From assembly GCF_024298965.1 (NCBI RefSeq), contig NZ_CP085193.1:6076001-6140000 (forward strand): a stretch of DNA of 64,000 bases, given 5' to 3'. Under the pieces are notes generated by a model, which saw only the letters and a program-made list of their open reading frames with translations, did no database searches and was not told the DNA's origin. Positions 51,958 to 61,053 of the stretch are shown in pieces. Within the stretch, counting starts at the first letter, position 1; each line of letters begins with the position of its first letter. The position numbers were made by a program, and so were the translations under genes. The DNA comes from Streptomyces rapamycinicus NRRL 5491 (GTDB lineage: Bacteria > Actinomycetota > Actinomycetes > Streptomycetales > Streptomycetaceae).

Positions 51958-53346
51958 ATGACCACACCCGACGTGGATGAGTTCGCCGAACCGCTGCCCG
52001 CCACCCGCCGTGCCCTGCTGTGGCGCCTTGCCCGCGGCCAGGCCGAGGGCCGTGCCCCGTCCCTGGTCGGGGCCGTGGTGCGGGAGGGTCAGCTGGTGTG
52101 GACGGGTTCGCGCAGCTCTGTGGACGGATCCGCACCGGACACCGGCACCCAGTACCGCATCGGCTCCCTGACCAAGACCTTTGTGGCGGTGCTGGTGATG
52201 CGGCTGCGCGACGAGGGGCTGCTGGACCTCGGCGATCCGCTGGCCAAGCATCTGGACGTGCCCGAGGCCGAGGGCGCGACCGTGGCCCAGCTCCTCTCCC
52301 ACACCTCGGGTCTGGCCGCCGAGGCCCGCGGCCCGTGGTGGGAGCGCACGCCCGGGGCGCTGCGGCCCGAGACCGCCGATATCTTCGGCGAGCGCCCGCT
52401 GGTCCACCCCCCGGGCCGCCGTCACCACTACTCCAACCCCGGTTTCGCGCTGCTCGGCGCGCTGGTCGAGCGGCTGCGCGGAGCGCCCTGGGGCGAGGTG
52501 CTCGCGCGCGAGGTGCTGGAGCCGCTGGGGATGGGGCGTACGTCGCTCGAGCCGCGGGCGCCGCACGCCGGGGGATGGGCCGTGCACCCCTGGGCGGATG
52601 TGCTGCTGCCCGAACCGGCCGAGGACACCGGGCGGATGGGCCCGGCCGGGCAGCTCTGGTCGACCGCCGGGGATCTGGCCCGCTTCGCCGCCTTCCTGCT
52701 GGACGGGGACGACCGGGTGCTCGGCGCGGAGTCGCTCGCCGAGATGCGGGCGCCCGCCGTCGCCCCCGAGGAGGGGGACTGGGACGGCGGCTACGGCCTG
52801 GGGATCCAGCTCGTCCGGCACGGCGGGCGGGTCCTCCACGGCCACACCGGCTCCATGCCCGGCTTCCTGGCCTCGCTGTGGGTGAGCGCCGAGGACCGGC
52901 TGGCCGGGATCGCGCTGGCCAACACCACCTCGGGTCCAGCGATCGGCGCCATCGCCGCCGACCTCATACGGATCGTGGCGGAGCGCGAGCCCCGTATCCC
53001 CGAGCCGTGGCGGCCGCTGACCGAGGTCGATCCGGCGCTGCTGGCGCTGACCGGCCCCTGGTACTGGGGCCCCCGCGCGCACCACCTGCGGCTGCGCGCG
53101 GACCGCGGACTTGAGCTGTCCCCGGCCACCGGAGGAGGCCGGGCCTCCCGCTTCAGGGCCGAGCCGGACGGCACCTGGACGGGGCTCGACGGCTATTACG
53201 CGGGGGAGACGCTGCGGGTGGTCGAGGGGGAGGGCGGCGCCCCGGCCCATCTGGACCTGGGCACCTTCGTGTTCACCCGGGAGCCCTACGCCCCGGATGA
53301 CGTGGTGCCCGGCGGGGTCGACCCGGAGGGCTGGCGCGCGCTCTGA
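51958..53346 (+). CDS. Serine hydrolase of the beta-lactamase/D-Ala-D-Ala carboxypeptidase fold
   Basis: 462-aa class C beta-lactamase-like protein (Beta-lactamase Pfam type). The active-site SLTK lies near residue 70, YSN near 157 and HTG near 297, the three expected motifs. No signal peptide is seen at MTTPDVDEFAEPL, so it is probably cytoplasmic and an esterase or peptidase rather than a secreted beta-lactamase. An extra C-terminal domain (about 365-460) is lipocalin-like. Divergent from the MerR gene. Confidence 0.87.
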   Translation: MTTPDVDEFAEPLPATRRALLWRLARGQAEGRAPSLVGAVVREGQLVWTGSRSSVDGSAPDTGTQYRIGSLTKTFVAVLVMRLRDEGLLDLGDPLAKHLDVPEAEGATVAQLLSHTSGLAAEARGPWWERTPGALRPETADIFGERPLVHPPGRRHHYSNPGFALLGALVERLRGAPWGEVLAREVLEPLGMGRTSLEPRAPHAGGWAVHPWADVLLPEPAEDTGRMGPAGQLWSTAGDLARFAAFLLDGDDRVLGAESLAEMRAPAVAPEEGDWDGGYGLGIQLVRHGGRVLHGHTGSMPGFLASLWVSAEDRLAGIALANTTSGPAIGAIAADLIRIVAEREPRIPEPWRPLTEVDPALLALTGPWYWGPRAHHLRLRADRGLELSPATGGGRASRFRAEPDGTWTGLDGYYAGETLRVVEGEGGAPAHLDLGTFVFTREPYAPDDVVPGGVDPEGWRAL

Positions 53347-53502
53347 GGGGGGAGGGAGGCGGCGGGACGGGAGCGGGGTGCCGCGTTCCGGCGGGGGCGT
53401 TGAGGATCCGGCGGCCGTAGCCTGACCCCGCCGGTGGTACGCATGGCCGAGGGCTGGGTCGGCGGTGCGGCGGGCGGCAGGTTGGTCTCCGGTTCTCCCG
53501 TA

Positions 53503-53646
53503 CGTCGGTTCGCGGGTGCGCCGGTGCGTTGGTTCGCGGGTGCGTCGGTATGCCGGTGCGCCGGGACTTCGGTACGCCGATACGCCGGGGCTCATGTGCT
53601 CCCGTACCGCCGTACCTCCGTACCCACGTACTCCGTGCCTCCGTAC
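53503..53646. repeat. Imperfect octanucleotide tandem repeat
   Basis: Eighteen consecutive 8-base units, mostly of form CGCCGGTN or CTCCGTAC, fill the gap before the SGNH hydrolase gene. The period also gives 8-residue repeats in every plus-strand frame, which explains the open frames here; none looks like a true gene. The rest of the 53347-53698 spacer holds only the ribosome site AGGAG before 53699. Confidence 0.75.
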
Positions 53647-53698
53647 GGGAGCGGCCTGATCCGATCCAACTCACCCTCCCCTCCCCAGGAGCCCCGCC

Positions 53699-54994
53699 GT
53701 GCGCTCGTCCATGCTTCGTCTCAGCGCGTCCCTGCTCGCCCTCAGTACCGTCATGGCCGCATCCGTGGCCGCCTCCGGGACTGCCACGGCCCGGCCCGGA
53801 AGCCCGTCAGCAGGCCGCGAGCGGCCGGGGGCCGTCTGGTCGGCCGGGTGGGCCGCTCCCGTCCAGCGCCCCAGTTCCGGCTTCGAGAAGAACTGGGCCG
53901 AGAGCGGCTTCGCCGAGCGCACCGCCCAGACCCTGCGTCAGGTCGTCCGGGTCACCGGCGGCGGCACGGCGGCCCGGATCAGGCTGTCGAACCGCTATGG
54001 CACCGCGCCGCTGCGGATCGCGGGCGCGACCATCGCCCGTACCGCGCACGGCGCCTCCGTCCACGGCGCGAGCCTGCGCGCGCTGACCTTCAGCCACTGG
54101 CGATCGGTGGAGATCCCGGCGGGCGGGGAGACGGTGAGCGACGCGGCCCCGCTGCGGGTGGCGGCCCGTCAGCCGGTCACGATCACGCTGTACTTCGACC
54201 GCCCGACCGGCCCCGCCACCTTCCACGCCCAGGCGTACGCCCGCAGCTTCCGCGCGGACGGCGACCACCGCGCCGACCGCGCCGGGGCAGCCTTCACCGA
54301 GACCACCAACTCCTGGTACTACCTATCCGATGTCGAGGTCACCGGCGGCCCCCGGCAACCGGGCACGGTGGTGGCCTTCGGCGACTCGATCACCGACGGC
54401 TTCGGCTCGACCTACGACGCCGACCACCGCTGGCCGGATCTGCTGGCCGAGCGCCTCGCGGCCGTGGGCACCCCGCGTCCCGTCCTCAACTCCGGGATCG
54501 GCGGCAATCTGCTGCTGCACGACTCGGCCTGGTACGGCGACCGGGCCGGCGCCCGCTTCCGGCGCGATGTCCTGGACAAGCCGGGCGTACGGTCGGTGAT
54601 CCTGCTCGAAGGGCTCAACGACATCGGCTTCAGCGAGGTCGAGCTGCCCACCTACAAGCCCAATCCGCAGGTGTCGGCCGATGAGGTGATCGCCGGTTAC
54701 CGGGAGCTGATCGCTCTCGCCCACGCCCGCGGGATCAAGGTCATCGGCGGGACGATCCTGCCGTTCAAGGGCGCCGAGTACCACACCCCGCGCTCCGAGG
54801 CGAAGCGCGCCGCGATCAACGACTGGATCCGCACCTCGGGCGCCTTCGACGCGGTCGTCGACTTCGCGGAGGTCATGGCCGCGCCGTCCGATCCGCTGCG
54901 GCTGAACCCGGCGTACGACTCGGGCGACTTCAAGCACCCGAACGACGCGGGCTACCGGCGGATGGCCGAGGCTGTCGACCTCGCGACGCTGTGA
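53699..54994 (+). CDS. Secreted SGNH/GDSL hydrolase
   Basis: 431-aa secreted esterase/lipase. Signal peptide MLRLSASLLALSTVMAASVA with an Ala-x-Ala site near 30. The N-terminal jelly-roll part (about 45-215) precedes the SGNH domain: GDSITDG (near 228), GIGGN, GLNDIG and DFKHPNDAGY carry the catalytic Ser, the oxyanion Gly and Asn, and the Asp/His pair. GTG start after AGGAG. The substrate may be rhamnogalacturonan-type or lipid esters; not decided. Confidence 0.9.
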   Translation: MRSSMLRLSASLLALSTVMAASVAASGTATARPGSPSAGRERPGAVWSAGWAAPVQRPSSGFEKNWAESGFAERTAQTLRQVVRVTGGGTAARIRLSNRYGTAPLRIAGATIARTAHGASVHGASLRALTFSHWRSVEIPAGGETVSDAAPLRVAARQPVTITLYFDRPTGPATFHAQAYARSFRADGDHRADRAGAAFTETTNSWYYLSDVEVTGGPRQPGTVVAFGDSITDGFGSTYDADHRWPDLLAERLAAVGTPRPVLNSGIGGNLLLHDSAWYGDRAGARFRRDVLDKPGVRSVILLEGLNDIGFSEVELPTYKPNPQVSADEVIAGYRELIALAHARGIKVIGGTILPFKGAEYHTPRSEAKRAAINDWIRTSGAFDAVVDFAEVMAAPSDPLRLNPAYDSGDFKHPNDAGYRRMAEAVDLATL

Positions 54995-55026
54995 GGGCGC
55001 CGACGGGGAAGTGAGACCGGGTCAGT

Positions 55027-55482
55027 TCAGGCCAGCGGCAGCTTGAAGCCGATGTGGCTGGCCTCGAAGCCGAGCCGCTCGTAGAAGCGGTGGGCGTCGA
55101 TACGGGTCGCGTCCGAGGTGAGCTGTACCAGCACGCACCCCTCGCGGCGCGACTCCCCGACGGCCCATTCGATCAGCTGGGTGCCGAGCCCGCCGCCGCG
55201 CTCCTCGGAGTGGATACGGACGCCTTCGATGATCGAGCGCGTGGCGCCGCGCCGCGACAGCCCGGGGATCACGGTCAGCTGGAGGGTGCCGACGATGCGG
55301 CCCTCCCGGACCGCGACGACCAGCCGCTGCTGGGGATCCGAGTCCAGCGTCTCGAAGGCGGCGCGGTACGGGGCCAGGTCGTCCGGGGACTCCCGGCGGG
55401 CGCCGAGCGGGTCGTCCGCCAGCATGGCCACGATCGCCGGTATGTCGTCGGTGGTCGCGCGCCGTATCTCGAAGTCGCTCAT
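55027..55482 (-). CDS. GNAT-family N-acetyltransferase
   Basis: 151-aa GNAT protein. Acetyl-CoA motif in EERGGGLGTQLIEWAVGESR, followed by DAHRFYERLGFEASHIGFKL, the usual C-terminal block. The ATG at 55482 (MSDFEIRRATTDDIPAI) is the family start; the longer frame adds an Arg/Pro head. The acceptor is unknown. Confidence 0.88.
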   Translation of the reverse strand: MSDFEIRRATTDDIPAIVAMLADDPLGARRESPDDLAPYRAAFETLDSDPQQRLVVAVREGRIVGTLQLTVIPGLSRRGATRSIIEGVRIHSEERGGGLGTQLIEWAVGESRREGCVLVQLTSDATRIDAHRFYERLGFEASHIGFKLPLA

Positions 55483-55570
55483 GCGGTGGAGCCTACGCCG
55501 GGGCCCGCGAGCCCCGGACGGCGGCGACGGGCCCACGGCCAGGGCCCACGGCCATGGGCGATCGGACGTC

Positions 55571-55630
55571 CCGGCATCAGCACGTCCGGCCCATCAGCCC
55601 GACCCGGCATCAGTACGTCCGGCGCATCAG
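55571..55630. repeat. 27-bp direct repeat
   Basis: Two copies (55571-55597 and 55604-55630) differing at two bases, between the GNAT and MarR genes; the second runs into the MarR stop. Confidence 0.7.
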
Positions 55631-56106
55631 CACGTGGTGCCGGTCAGGCCCTCCACAGCGGCGACGAGCGGCGCCAGTTCCGGCCGCCGGGCGGCCTCGG
55701 CGAGGGCCTCCCGCAGCGCGGTGTCATGCGTCGGTCGCGCCTCCTCCAGGAGCTTCAGCCCCTCGTCGCTGACGTCGGTGTAGATGCCGCGGCGGTCGCC
55801 GGGGCAGATGTAGCGGGCGAGCAGACCTCGGTCCTCCAGCCGGGTGACCAGCCGGGTCGTGGCGCTCTGGCTGAGGACGACGGAGTCGGCGAGCTGCTTC
55901 ATCTGGAGATGTCCGCCGTCGCCGTCGTGCTGTCCGCTGAGTACGTTGAGCACGGAGAATTCGCGGACGCTCAGATCGTGCCCGGCCTGCAGCGCACGCT
56001 CGATGTGGGTCTCTATCCGGCCGTGCAGGGAGGACAGGGCGCACCAGCCCTGGGCCAGGGCCTGTCCCGCGGGCGGGGCGACGGCGCCGTGCGGTTCGTC
56101 CGGCAT
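55627..56106 (-). CDS. MarR-family transcriptional regulator
   Basis: 159-aa regulator with the winged helix at about 60-115 (MKQLADSVVLSQSATTRLVT, LEDRGLLARYICPGDRRGIY). The D-x-R wing motif is present as DRRG. It lies 67 bp downstream of the DUF2269 gene on the same strand and may control it. The ligand is unknown. Confidence 0.88.
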   Translation of the reverse strand: MPDEPHGAVAPPAGQALAQGWCALSSLHGRIETHIERALQAGHDLSVREFSVLNVLSGQHDGDGGHLQMKQLADSVVLSQSATTRLVTRLEDRGLLARYICPGDRRGIYTDVSDEGLKLLEEARPTHDTALREALAEAARRPELAPLVAAVEGLTGTTC

Positions 56107-56173
56107 GGAACCCCTCCTAGATGGGTGAGCGGATTCCAGGATAGTCCAGGGATGAAATAGACCGCGTATGCAA

Positions 56174-56680
56174 TTATCGGCGCTTTGTCGCCCGCAGCCG
56201 CCGTCCCCGGGCGGTCAGCCCCCAGGGCTTGATCACCGAGATCGCGGTGAGAAAGGTATAGACGCCCAGGCTGACCGACGGGGCCAGGATCAGATCCGTG
56301 GTCGCCCCGACCGTCCGCCCCGCCACGACATCGGCCATCGCGGAGTCGATCCGGGCGCGCAGGGCGAACGCCGTGGCGGCGGTAGTGATCATTGTCAGCC
56401 AGAACTTCACAAACACCCACCGGTGGCGCGCCAGCCCCCAGGGCGTCCCCAGGGACAGCACGATCCCGCTGACCAGCGACAGCAGGCTGATCGGAATCAG
56501 CAGCCAGTCGCCCAGCACATTCATGGACCGGTACGCCGCCCCGGCCTCTTCGGCCGAACCGGCCATGGCCCCGGTGATCCCCAGGGCCAGCACCCCGAGG
56601 GTCAGCCCGAGCCATCCGACCGAGACGACGACATGAACGACGAGGAGGCCCCGGCGCACGGGGCGGGTGAGTTGCCGCAT
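56174..56680 (-). CDS. DUF2269-type membrane protein
   Basis: 168-aa protein with four membrane helices (about 10-38, 50-78, 85-105 and 128-148). It fits the DUF2269 family of unknown function. The ATG at 56680 starts MRQLTRPVRRGLLVVHVVVS. Divergent from the HAD gene and just upstream of marR. Confidence 0.75.
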   Translation of the reverse strand: MRQLTRPVRRGLLVVHVVVSVGWLGLTLGVLALGITGAMAGSAEEAGAAYRSMNVLGDWLLIPISLLSLVSGIVLSLGTPWGLARHRWVFVKFWLTMITTAATAFALRARIDSAMADVVAGRTVGATTDLILAPSVSLGVYTFLTAISVIKPWGLTARGRRLRATKRR

Positions 56681-56823
56681 GCCCCCACCGTGGCGGCGCG
56701 GCGGCCCCCGGGGCGTCTGACGCCGGGAGTATCCGCGCGTACTCCCGGCGGCGCGGGCGGCTCGGCGCGATCCCGCCGGACCGGGGCGGTGCGGGCCGGC
56801 GGGTGCATCTACGCTCGGCTGGT

Positions 56824-57456
56824 ATGACCAGACTGCATCTGTTCGATCTGGACGGGACGCTCATCCACGGCTCGGCCGCCGCGATCGAGATCTCCCGGCA
56901 GCTCGGCCTGGAGCGGGAGATCGCCGCGCTGGAGCGGGCGTTCGCGGGCGGGGAGCTGACGACGGCCCAGTTCGCGGAGCGGGCCTGTGCGCTGTGGGAG
57001 GCGCTGACGGAGGAGCACGTGGCGGCGGCGTTCGAGGGGGCGCCGTGGCTGGCCGGAATCCGTGAGGTGTGGGCGGACATCCGGGCGCGGGGCGAGCGCT
57101 GTGCGGTGATTTCGCTCTCGCCGGGCTTCTTCGTGTCGCGGCTGCTGGAGTGGGGCGCGGACGCCACGTACGGCTCGACATGGCCCGACGTGCCGTTCCG
57201 GGAGCCGGTGGATCCGGCGGGGATCCTGACCCCGGCCGCGAAGGTCCGGATCGCCGATGAACTCTGTGCGAAGTTCGGCTTGACCAGGGATCACTGCGTG
57301 GCCTACGGGGATTCCCTCTCGGACGCCGAACTGTTCACGGTGGTGCCGGTCTCGGTCGCCGTGAACGCCGACCACCATGTGAGCGAAATCGCATCCCATG
57401 CCTATACCGGTCGTGATCTCCGAGAGGCTTACGAATTGATGGGTAACCACACGTAA
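56824..57456 (+). CDS. HAD-family phosphatase (SerB-like)
   Basis: 210-aa HAD phosphatase. Motif I FDLDGTL (Asp8, Asp10), motif II Ser in VISLSPGFF, motif III Lys in TPAAKVRI and motif IV YGDSLSDAELF are all present. A helical cap is between motifs I and II, as in phosphoserine phosphatases. TACGCT 8 bases before the ATG suggests a leaderless message. The substrate is unknown. Confidence 0.87.
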   Translation: MTRLHLFDLDGTLIHGSAAAIEISRQLGLEREIAALERAFAGGELTTAQFAERACALWEALTEEHVAAAFEGAPWLAGIREVWADIRARGERCAVISLSPGFFVSRLLEWGADATYGSTWPDVPFREPVDPAGILTPAAKVRIADELCAKFGLTRDHCVAYGDSLSDAELFTVVPVSVAVNADHHVSEIASHAYTGRDLREAYELMGNHT

Positions 57457-57807
57457 CTATCGGTAATTACATGAGTTGGTGGGTGTAACAGATGTGGGGC
57501 ACTTGGGGCTTGTGAATTCATCCGGGGCCGGTAGGGTCGGGTCCGGTTCCGTGCGGCGTGCTGTAACGGGGTCAGAACGGGCATCCCAGGCCAACCAGCA
57601 TATCGGGAACGCAGCCCCCGTTTCCCGGACTTCGGGCTATGCGCCCGGGACGGGGAACGAGCATGGCATGCTGCCCGGAAGAGAGTTACGGAGAGGGTCG
57701 GCACGACCATTCTCGCTTGAACCAGTGCACCAGGACGGGGAATTGCGGGCACATTCCGGCAGCGGAAGTGCGAAGACCGACAGAAAGATGTTCGAGGCGA
57801 GGCAACC
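57457..57807 (+). other. Upstream region of the flavohaemoglobin-like gene
   Basis: 351-bp spacer. The first 80 bases are unusually A/T-rich for this genome. The ribosome site GAGGCGAGG precedes the ATG. No NsrR- or NorR-type operator was recognised, and no gene is seen. Confidence 0.4.
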
Positions 57808-59388
57808 ATGGACGCTCCGACCACCACATCGTCGGCCGGCAGCGACGGCTCCGGCGGGAACAGTGGCGACTGGGGCTGGTTCACCCCGAGCAGGAAACCG
57901 GCCGACGACCCCAGGGCCCCGGACCAGCAGAGCGATGAGCGCGCGCCCAGCCGCCCGGTGAACCCGATACGGCCGGTCGGCACCGAAGCCGACCGCCGTA
58001 CGCCCGCGGAGCCGGCCCCCGCGCCCGGTCCAGGAGCGGGCGACCGCCGGGCCGACGACCGCCGCCCGGATGACCGCCGCACCGATGACCGCCGCCCGGG
58101 CGACCGCCGGGTCCCCGGCCCCGCGGGTCACGGCCCCGCCGCCCCCACCCCCGGCCCCGCGGCCCGCGGGCGCGAGGAGCATCAGCGCCCCGACGAGGTG
58201 CCGCCGGCCCCGCAGGACTTCCGGCCCGGCCCCGACTCGCCGTTCGCCGTCCCCGAGACCGCCTCGCCCGACGCGATCCTGCTGCGCCGCACCATGGCCG
58301 AGGTCGAGCCCATCAGCGACAAGGTCACCTCGTACTTCTACGCGCTGCTCTTCGTCCAGCACCCCGAGCTGCGGCCGCTCTTCCCCGCCGCGATGGACGC
58401 CCAGCGCGACCGGCTGTTCAAGGCGATCCTCACCGCCGCCCGGCTCATCGACGACCTCGACATCCTCACCGAGTTCCTCTCCCGGCTCGGCCGCGGCCAC
58501 CGCAAGTACGGCACCCAGCCCGAGCACTACCCCGCCGTCGGCGAATGCCTGATCGGCGCGCTCACCCGCTACGCCGTCACCACCTGGAGCGACGAGGCCG
58601 AGGCCGCCTGGGTGCGCGCCTACACCGCGATCTCCCAGATCATGATCGACTCGGCCGCCGAGGACGAGCTGATCGCCCCCGCGTGGTGGCAGGCCGAGGT
58701 GGTCGGGCATGAGCTGCGCACCCACGACATCGCCGTGATCACCGTCCGCCCGGACCAGCCGTACCCCTTTCTGGCGGGCCAGTACACCTCACTGGAAACG
58801 CCCTGGTGGCCGCGGGTCTGGCGGCACTATTCATTTGCCGCGGCGCCGCGCTCCGACGGGCTGCTCTCCTTCCACGTGAAGGCCGTCCCGGCCGGATGGG
58901 TGTCCTCCGCGCTGGTGCACCGGGCCCGCCCCGGCGATGTGATCCGCCTCGGGCCCCCCGCCGGTTCCATGACGGTCGACCACGCCAGCGACAACGGGCT
59001 GCTCTGCCTCGGCGGCGGCACCGGTATCGCGCCGATCAAGGCGCTGGTCGAGGACGTCGCCGACCACGGCCGAAACCGTCCGGTCGAGGTCTTCTACGGC
59101 GCCCGCAACGATCACGATCTGTACGACATCGACACCATGCTGCGGCTGGCCCAGAAGTATCCGTGGCTCGCGGTCCGTCCCGTCGTCTCCGACGGCCCGA
59201 CCAACGGCCTCAGCGGTCGGCTGCCCGACGCCGTGCGGCAGTACGGCCCGTGGAACGCGTTCGACGCCTATCTCTCCGGGCCGCCCGGGATGATCCGCAG
59301 CGGCGTCGACGCCCTGATGGGCATCGGCATTCCGTCGCACCGCATCCGGCACGACTCCATCGAGGAGCTCGCCGCGGCCGCGGAATAG
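57808..59388 (+). CDS. Flavohaemoglobin-like globin/FNR protein with disordered N-terminus
   Basis: 526 aa. Residues 1-150 are disordered and include five 15-bp units (58042-58116) encoding DRRxD. The globin domain (about 155-290) keeps FYALLF with B10 Tyr178, Phe192, Gln199 and the proximal His231 in GRGHRKYG. The reductase has FAD motif RHYS (near 339), NAD motif GGGTGIAP (near 402) and the terminal YLSGPPGMI. This is the HMP layout (NO dioxygenase in relatives), but the long head is not part of ordinary HMP. A PPOX gene follows. Confidence 0.88.
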   Translation: MDAPTTTSSAGSDGSGGNSGDWGWFTPSRKPADDPRAPDQQSDERAPSRPVNPIRPVGTEADRRTPAEPAPAPGPGAGDRRADDRRPDDRRTDDRRPGDRRVPGPAGHGPAAPTPGPAARGREEHQRPDEVPPAPQDFRPGPDSPFAVPETASPDAILLRRTMAEVEPISDKVTSYFYALLFVQHPELRPLFPAAMDAQRDRLFKAILTAARLIDDLDILTEFLSRLGRGHRKYGTQPEHYPAVGECLIGALTRYAVTTWSDEAEAAWVRAYTAISQIMIDSAAEDELIAPAWWQAEVVGHELRTHDIAVITVRPDQPYPFLAGQYTSLETPWWPRVWRHYSFAAAPRSDGLLSFHVKAVPAGWVSSALVHRARPGDVIRLGPPAGSMTVDHASDNGLLCLGGGTGIAPIKALVEDVADHGRNRPVEVFYGARNDHDLYDIDTMLRLAQKYPWLAVRPVVSDGPTNGLSGRLPDAVRQYGPWNAFDAYLSGPPGMIRSGVDALMGIGIPSHRIRHDSIEELAAAAE

Positions 59389-59479
59389 GGCGCGGGCACG
59401 GACGGCATACGGCGAAACACCAACACTAGGCAGGCATTCCGGCGATTCCGGACGGCGAATCAGGACGGGGACGAGAACC

Positions 59480-60985
59480 GTGGACAGTGCGGAGCACCTG
59501 GACGACCGCGCGTGGCGTCCCGGGAGCGACGGCGAACACCATATGCAGCGGCGACTGGGCACCGTCGACCGCGCCGACCGCTTCTACGACGACCAGGTGC
59601 TGGATCACCTGAATGTCCGGATGCGGGAGTTCATCGGGCGCCAGGAAATGTTCTTCCTGGCCACCTCCGACCGGCACGGGGAGTGCGACAGCACCTTCCG
59701 GGCCGGTCCGCCCGGCTTTCTGAGAGTGCTCGACACGCGCACGCTGGCCTATCCCGAATACCGGGGGAACGGCGTCCTGGCCAGCCTCGGCAATATCCAG
59801 GAGAACCCCCACCTGGGCATTCTCATGGTCGACTTCTTCCGGGACCGGATCGGGCTGCATGTGAACGGCCGGGCCCGGGTGGTGGAGGACGCCGAGATGC
59901 GAGAGGCGCACTCCGGGCTGCCGGTGGACCCGGTGCCGGGGCGGCGCGCGGTGGTGTGGGTGGAGGTGACCATCGAGGAGGCGTACATCCACTGCGCCAA
60001 GCACATCCCGCACCTCCAGAAGGTCCCGGCGCAGCGGCGCACCGGCGGCGGCGACGCCGCCCGGCGCCGGGGGCTCTCCGGTGACCAGGCCCTGGAGCAC
60101 GACCGGGAGCGGGACTGGGGGACGGACGACGTCAAACGGAAGGGCGGCGACTTCTTCGGCGCCGCGGCCGAGGCCCGCGAGGGCCGCAGGGTCCCGCCTG
60201 CGCCGCCCGCTCCGCCTGCGCCGCCTGCGGCTCCTGCTCAGCCTGCTCCGTCTGCCGCTGCCGTTCCTGCTCCGCCTGCGCCGCCCGCCCCGCCTGCGGC
60301 TCCTGCCCAGCCCGTGCCGCCCGCCCCTCCCGCACGGCCCGTGTCGCCTGCTCCGCCCGTCTCACGGCCCTCGTGGGCGGTGGACCTGCCGGGCCAGGCC
60401 GCCCGGCCTGTTCCGGCCGCTCAGGCCGAGCTGGGAGCCTCGGTCCCTCAGGCCCCGGCCGCTCCGGCAGTCCCGGCCGTCCCGGACCCTCAGCCCCTGA
60501 CGGACTCGGACACGCAGGTCCTGGCCATCCCTCCGGCGCCGCCCACGTCACCGGTCTCGTGGCCGGTGGGCCTGCCGGCCCAGACCGCCCCGACGGTCCC
60601 GGTGGCCCCGACGGTCCCGACAGCCCCGGCTGCTCAGGACGCCCTGGGCCCTCAGGTTCCGGCCGCCGGACCGGCGGCACAGCACGGACCGGCGGCACAG
60701 CCCCAGCCGATCGCGCGGCCCCAGCCGTTCGCGCGGCCCCAGCCGTTCGCGCGGCCCCAGCCGTTCGCGCGGCCCGAACCGGCCGCGCAGTCCGGAGCGG
60801 GCGACCCCGCTCAGCGGTCCGCTGAGCCCTCCGCGGTGCGTGATCTCAGCCCCGCCATCCGGCGGCCGGTCCGTCCCGACGCGGGGCCCGAGGACTGGCG
60901 GGAGGAGGCCGAGCGGGTGCTGGCCGAGGCGCGTCAGCGGGCGGCCCGGAAGACCCAGCAGCCGTTCAGCGGCTGGTTCCGTTAG
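59480..60985 (+). CDS. PPOX-family flavin-binding protein with long Pro/Ala tail
   Basis: 501 aa. The pyridoxamine-5'-phosphate-oxidase-like split barrel (about 30-185) shows FIGRQEMFFLATSDRHGECD, GFLRVLD and GILMVDFFRDRIGLHVNGRA, so an FMN or F420 cofactor is likely. Residues 235-460 are almost wholly Pro/Ala/Val, including four 18-bp units at 60703-60774 encoding PQPFAR-type repeats. A charged helix ends the protein. It is 91 bp after the globin gene and probably works with it. The reaction is unknown. Confidence 0.82.
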   Translation: MDSAEHLDDRAWRPGSDGEHHMQRRLGTVDRADRFYDDQVLDHLNVRMREFIGRQEMFFLATSDRHGECDSTFRAGPPGFLRVLDTRTLAYPEYRGNGVLASLGNIQENPHLGILMVDFFRDRIGLHVNGRARVVEDAEMREAHSGLPVDPVPGRRAVVWVEVTIEEAYIHCAKHIPHLQKVPAQRRTGGGDAARRRGLSGDQALEHDRERDWGTDDVKRKGGDFFGAAAEAREGRRVPPAPPAPPAPPAAPAQPAPSAAAVPAPPAPPAPPAAPAQPVPPAPPARPVSPAPPVSRPSWAVDLPGQAARPVPAAQAELGASVPQAPAAPAVPAVPDPQPLTDSDTQVLAIPPAPPTSPVSWPVGLPAQTAPTVPVAPTVPTAPAAQDALGPQVPAAGPAAQHGPAAQPQPIARPQPFARPQPFARPQPFARPEPAAQSGAGDPAQRSAEPSAVRDLSPAIRRPVRPDAGPEDWREEAERVLAEARQRAARKTQQPFSGWFR

Positions 60986-61053
60986 GCCTGTCCCGACAGA
61001 GCCCGGCCCTGCTGGTCCTGTTCGCGAAGACCCGCCCGGCAGCTTCGCTTCGC

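Noticed and set aside
51409..53595. 728-codon minus-strand frame that joins the MerR gene to sequence antisense to the serine hydrolase
   Set aside because: Only the last 143 codons have MerR homology; the rest mirrors the real hydrolase gene on the other strand.
53503..53646. CRISPR array
   Set aside because: Units are 8 bp without spacers; no direct repeats of CRISPR length and no cas genes in the window.
53449..53674. Several plus- and minus-strand open frames with 8-residue repeats
   Set aside because: They are produced by the octanucleotide period, which gives repeats in all frames; no start with a ribosome site or family match.
58869..58882. parS-like CTTCCACGTGAAGG in the globin gene
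   Set aside because: Four mismatches to the 14-mer; the shared CACGTG core alone is not enough.
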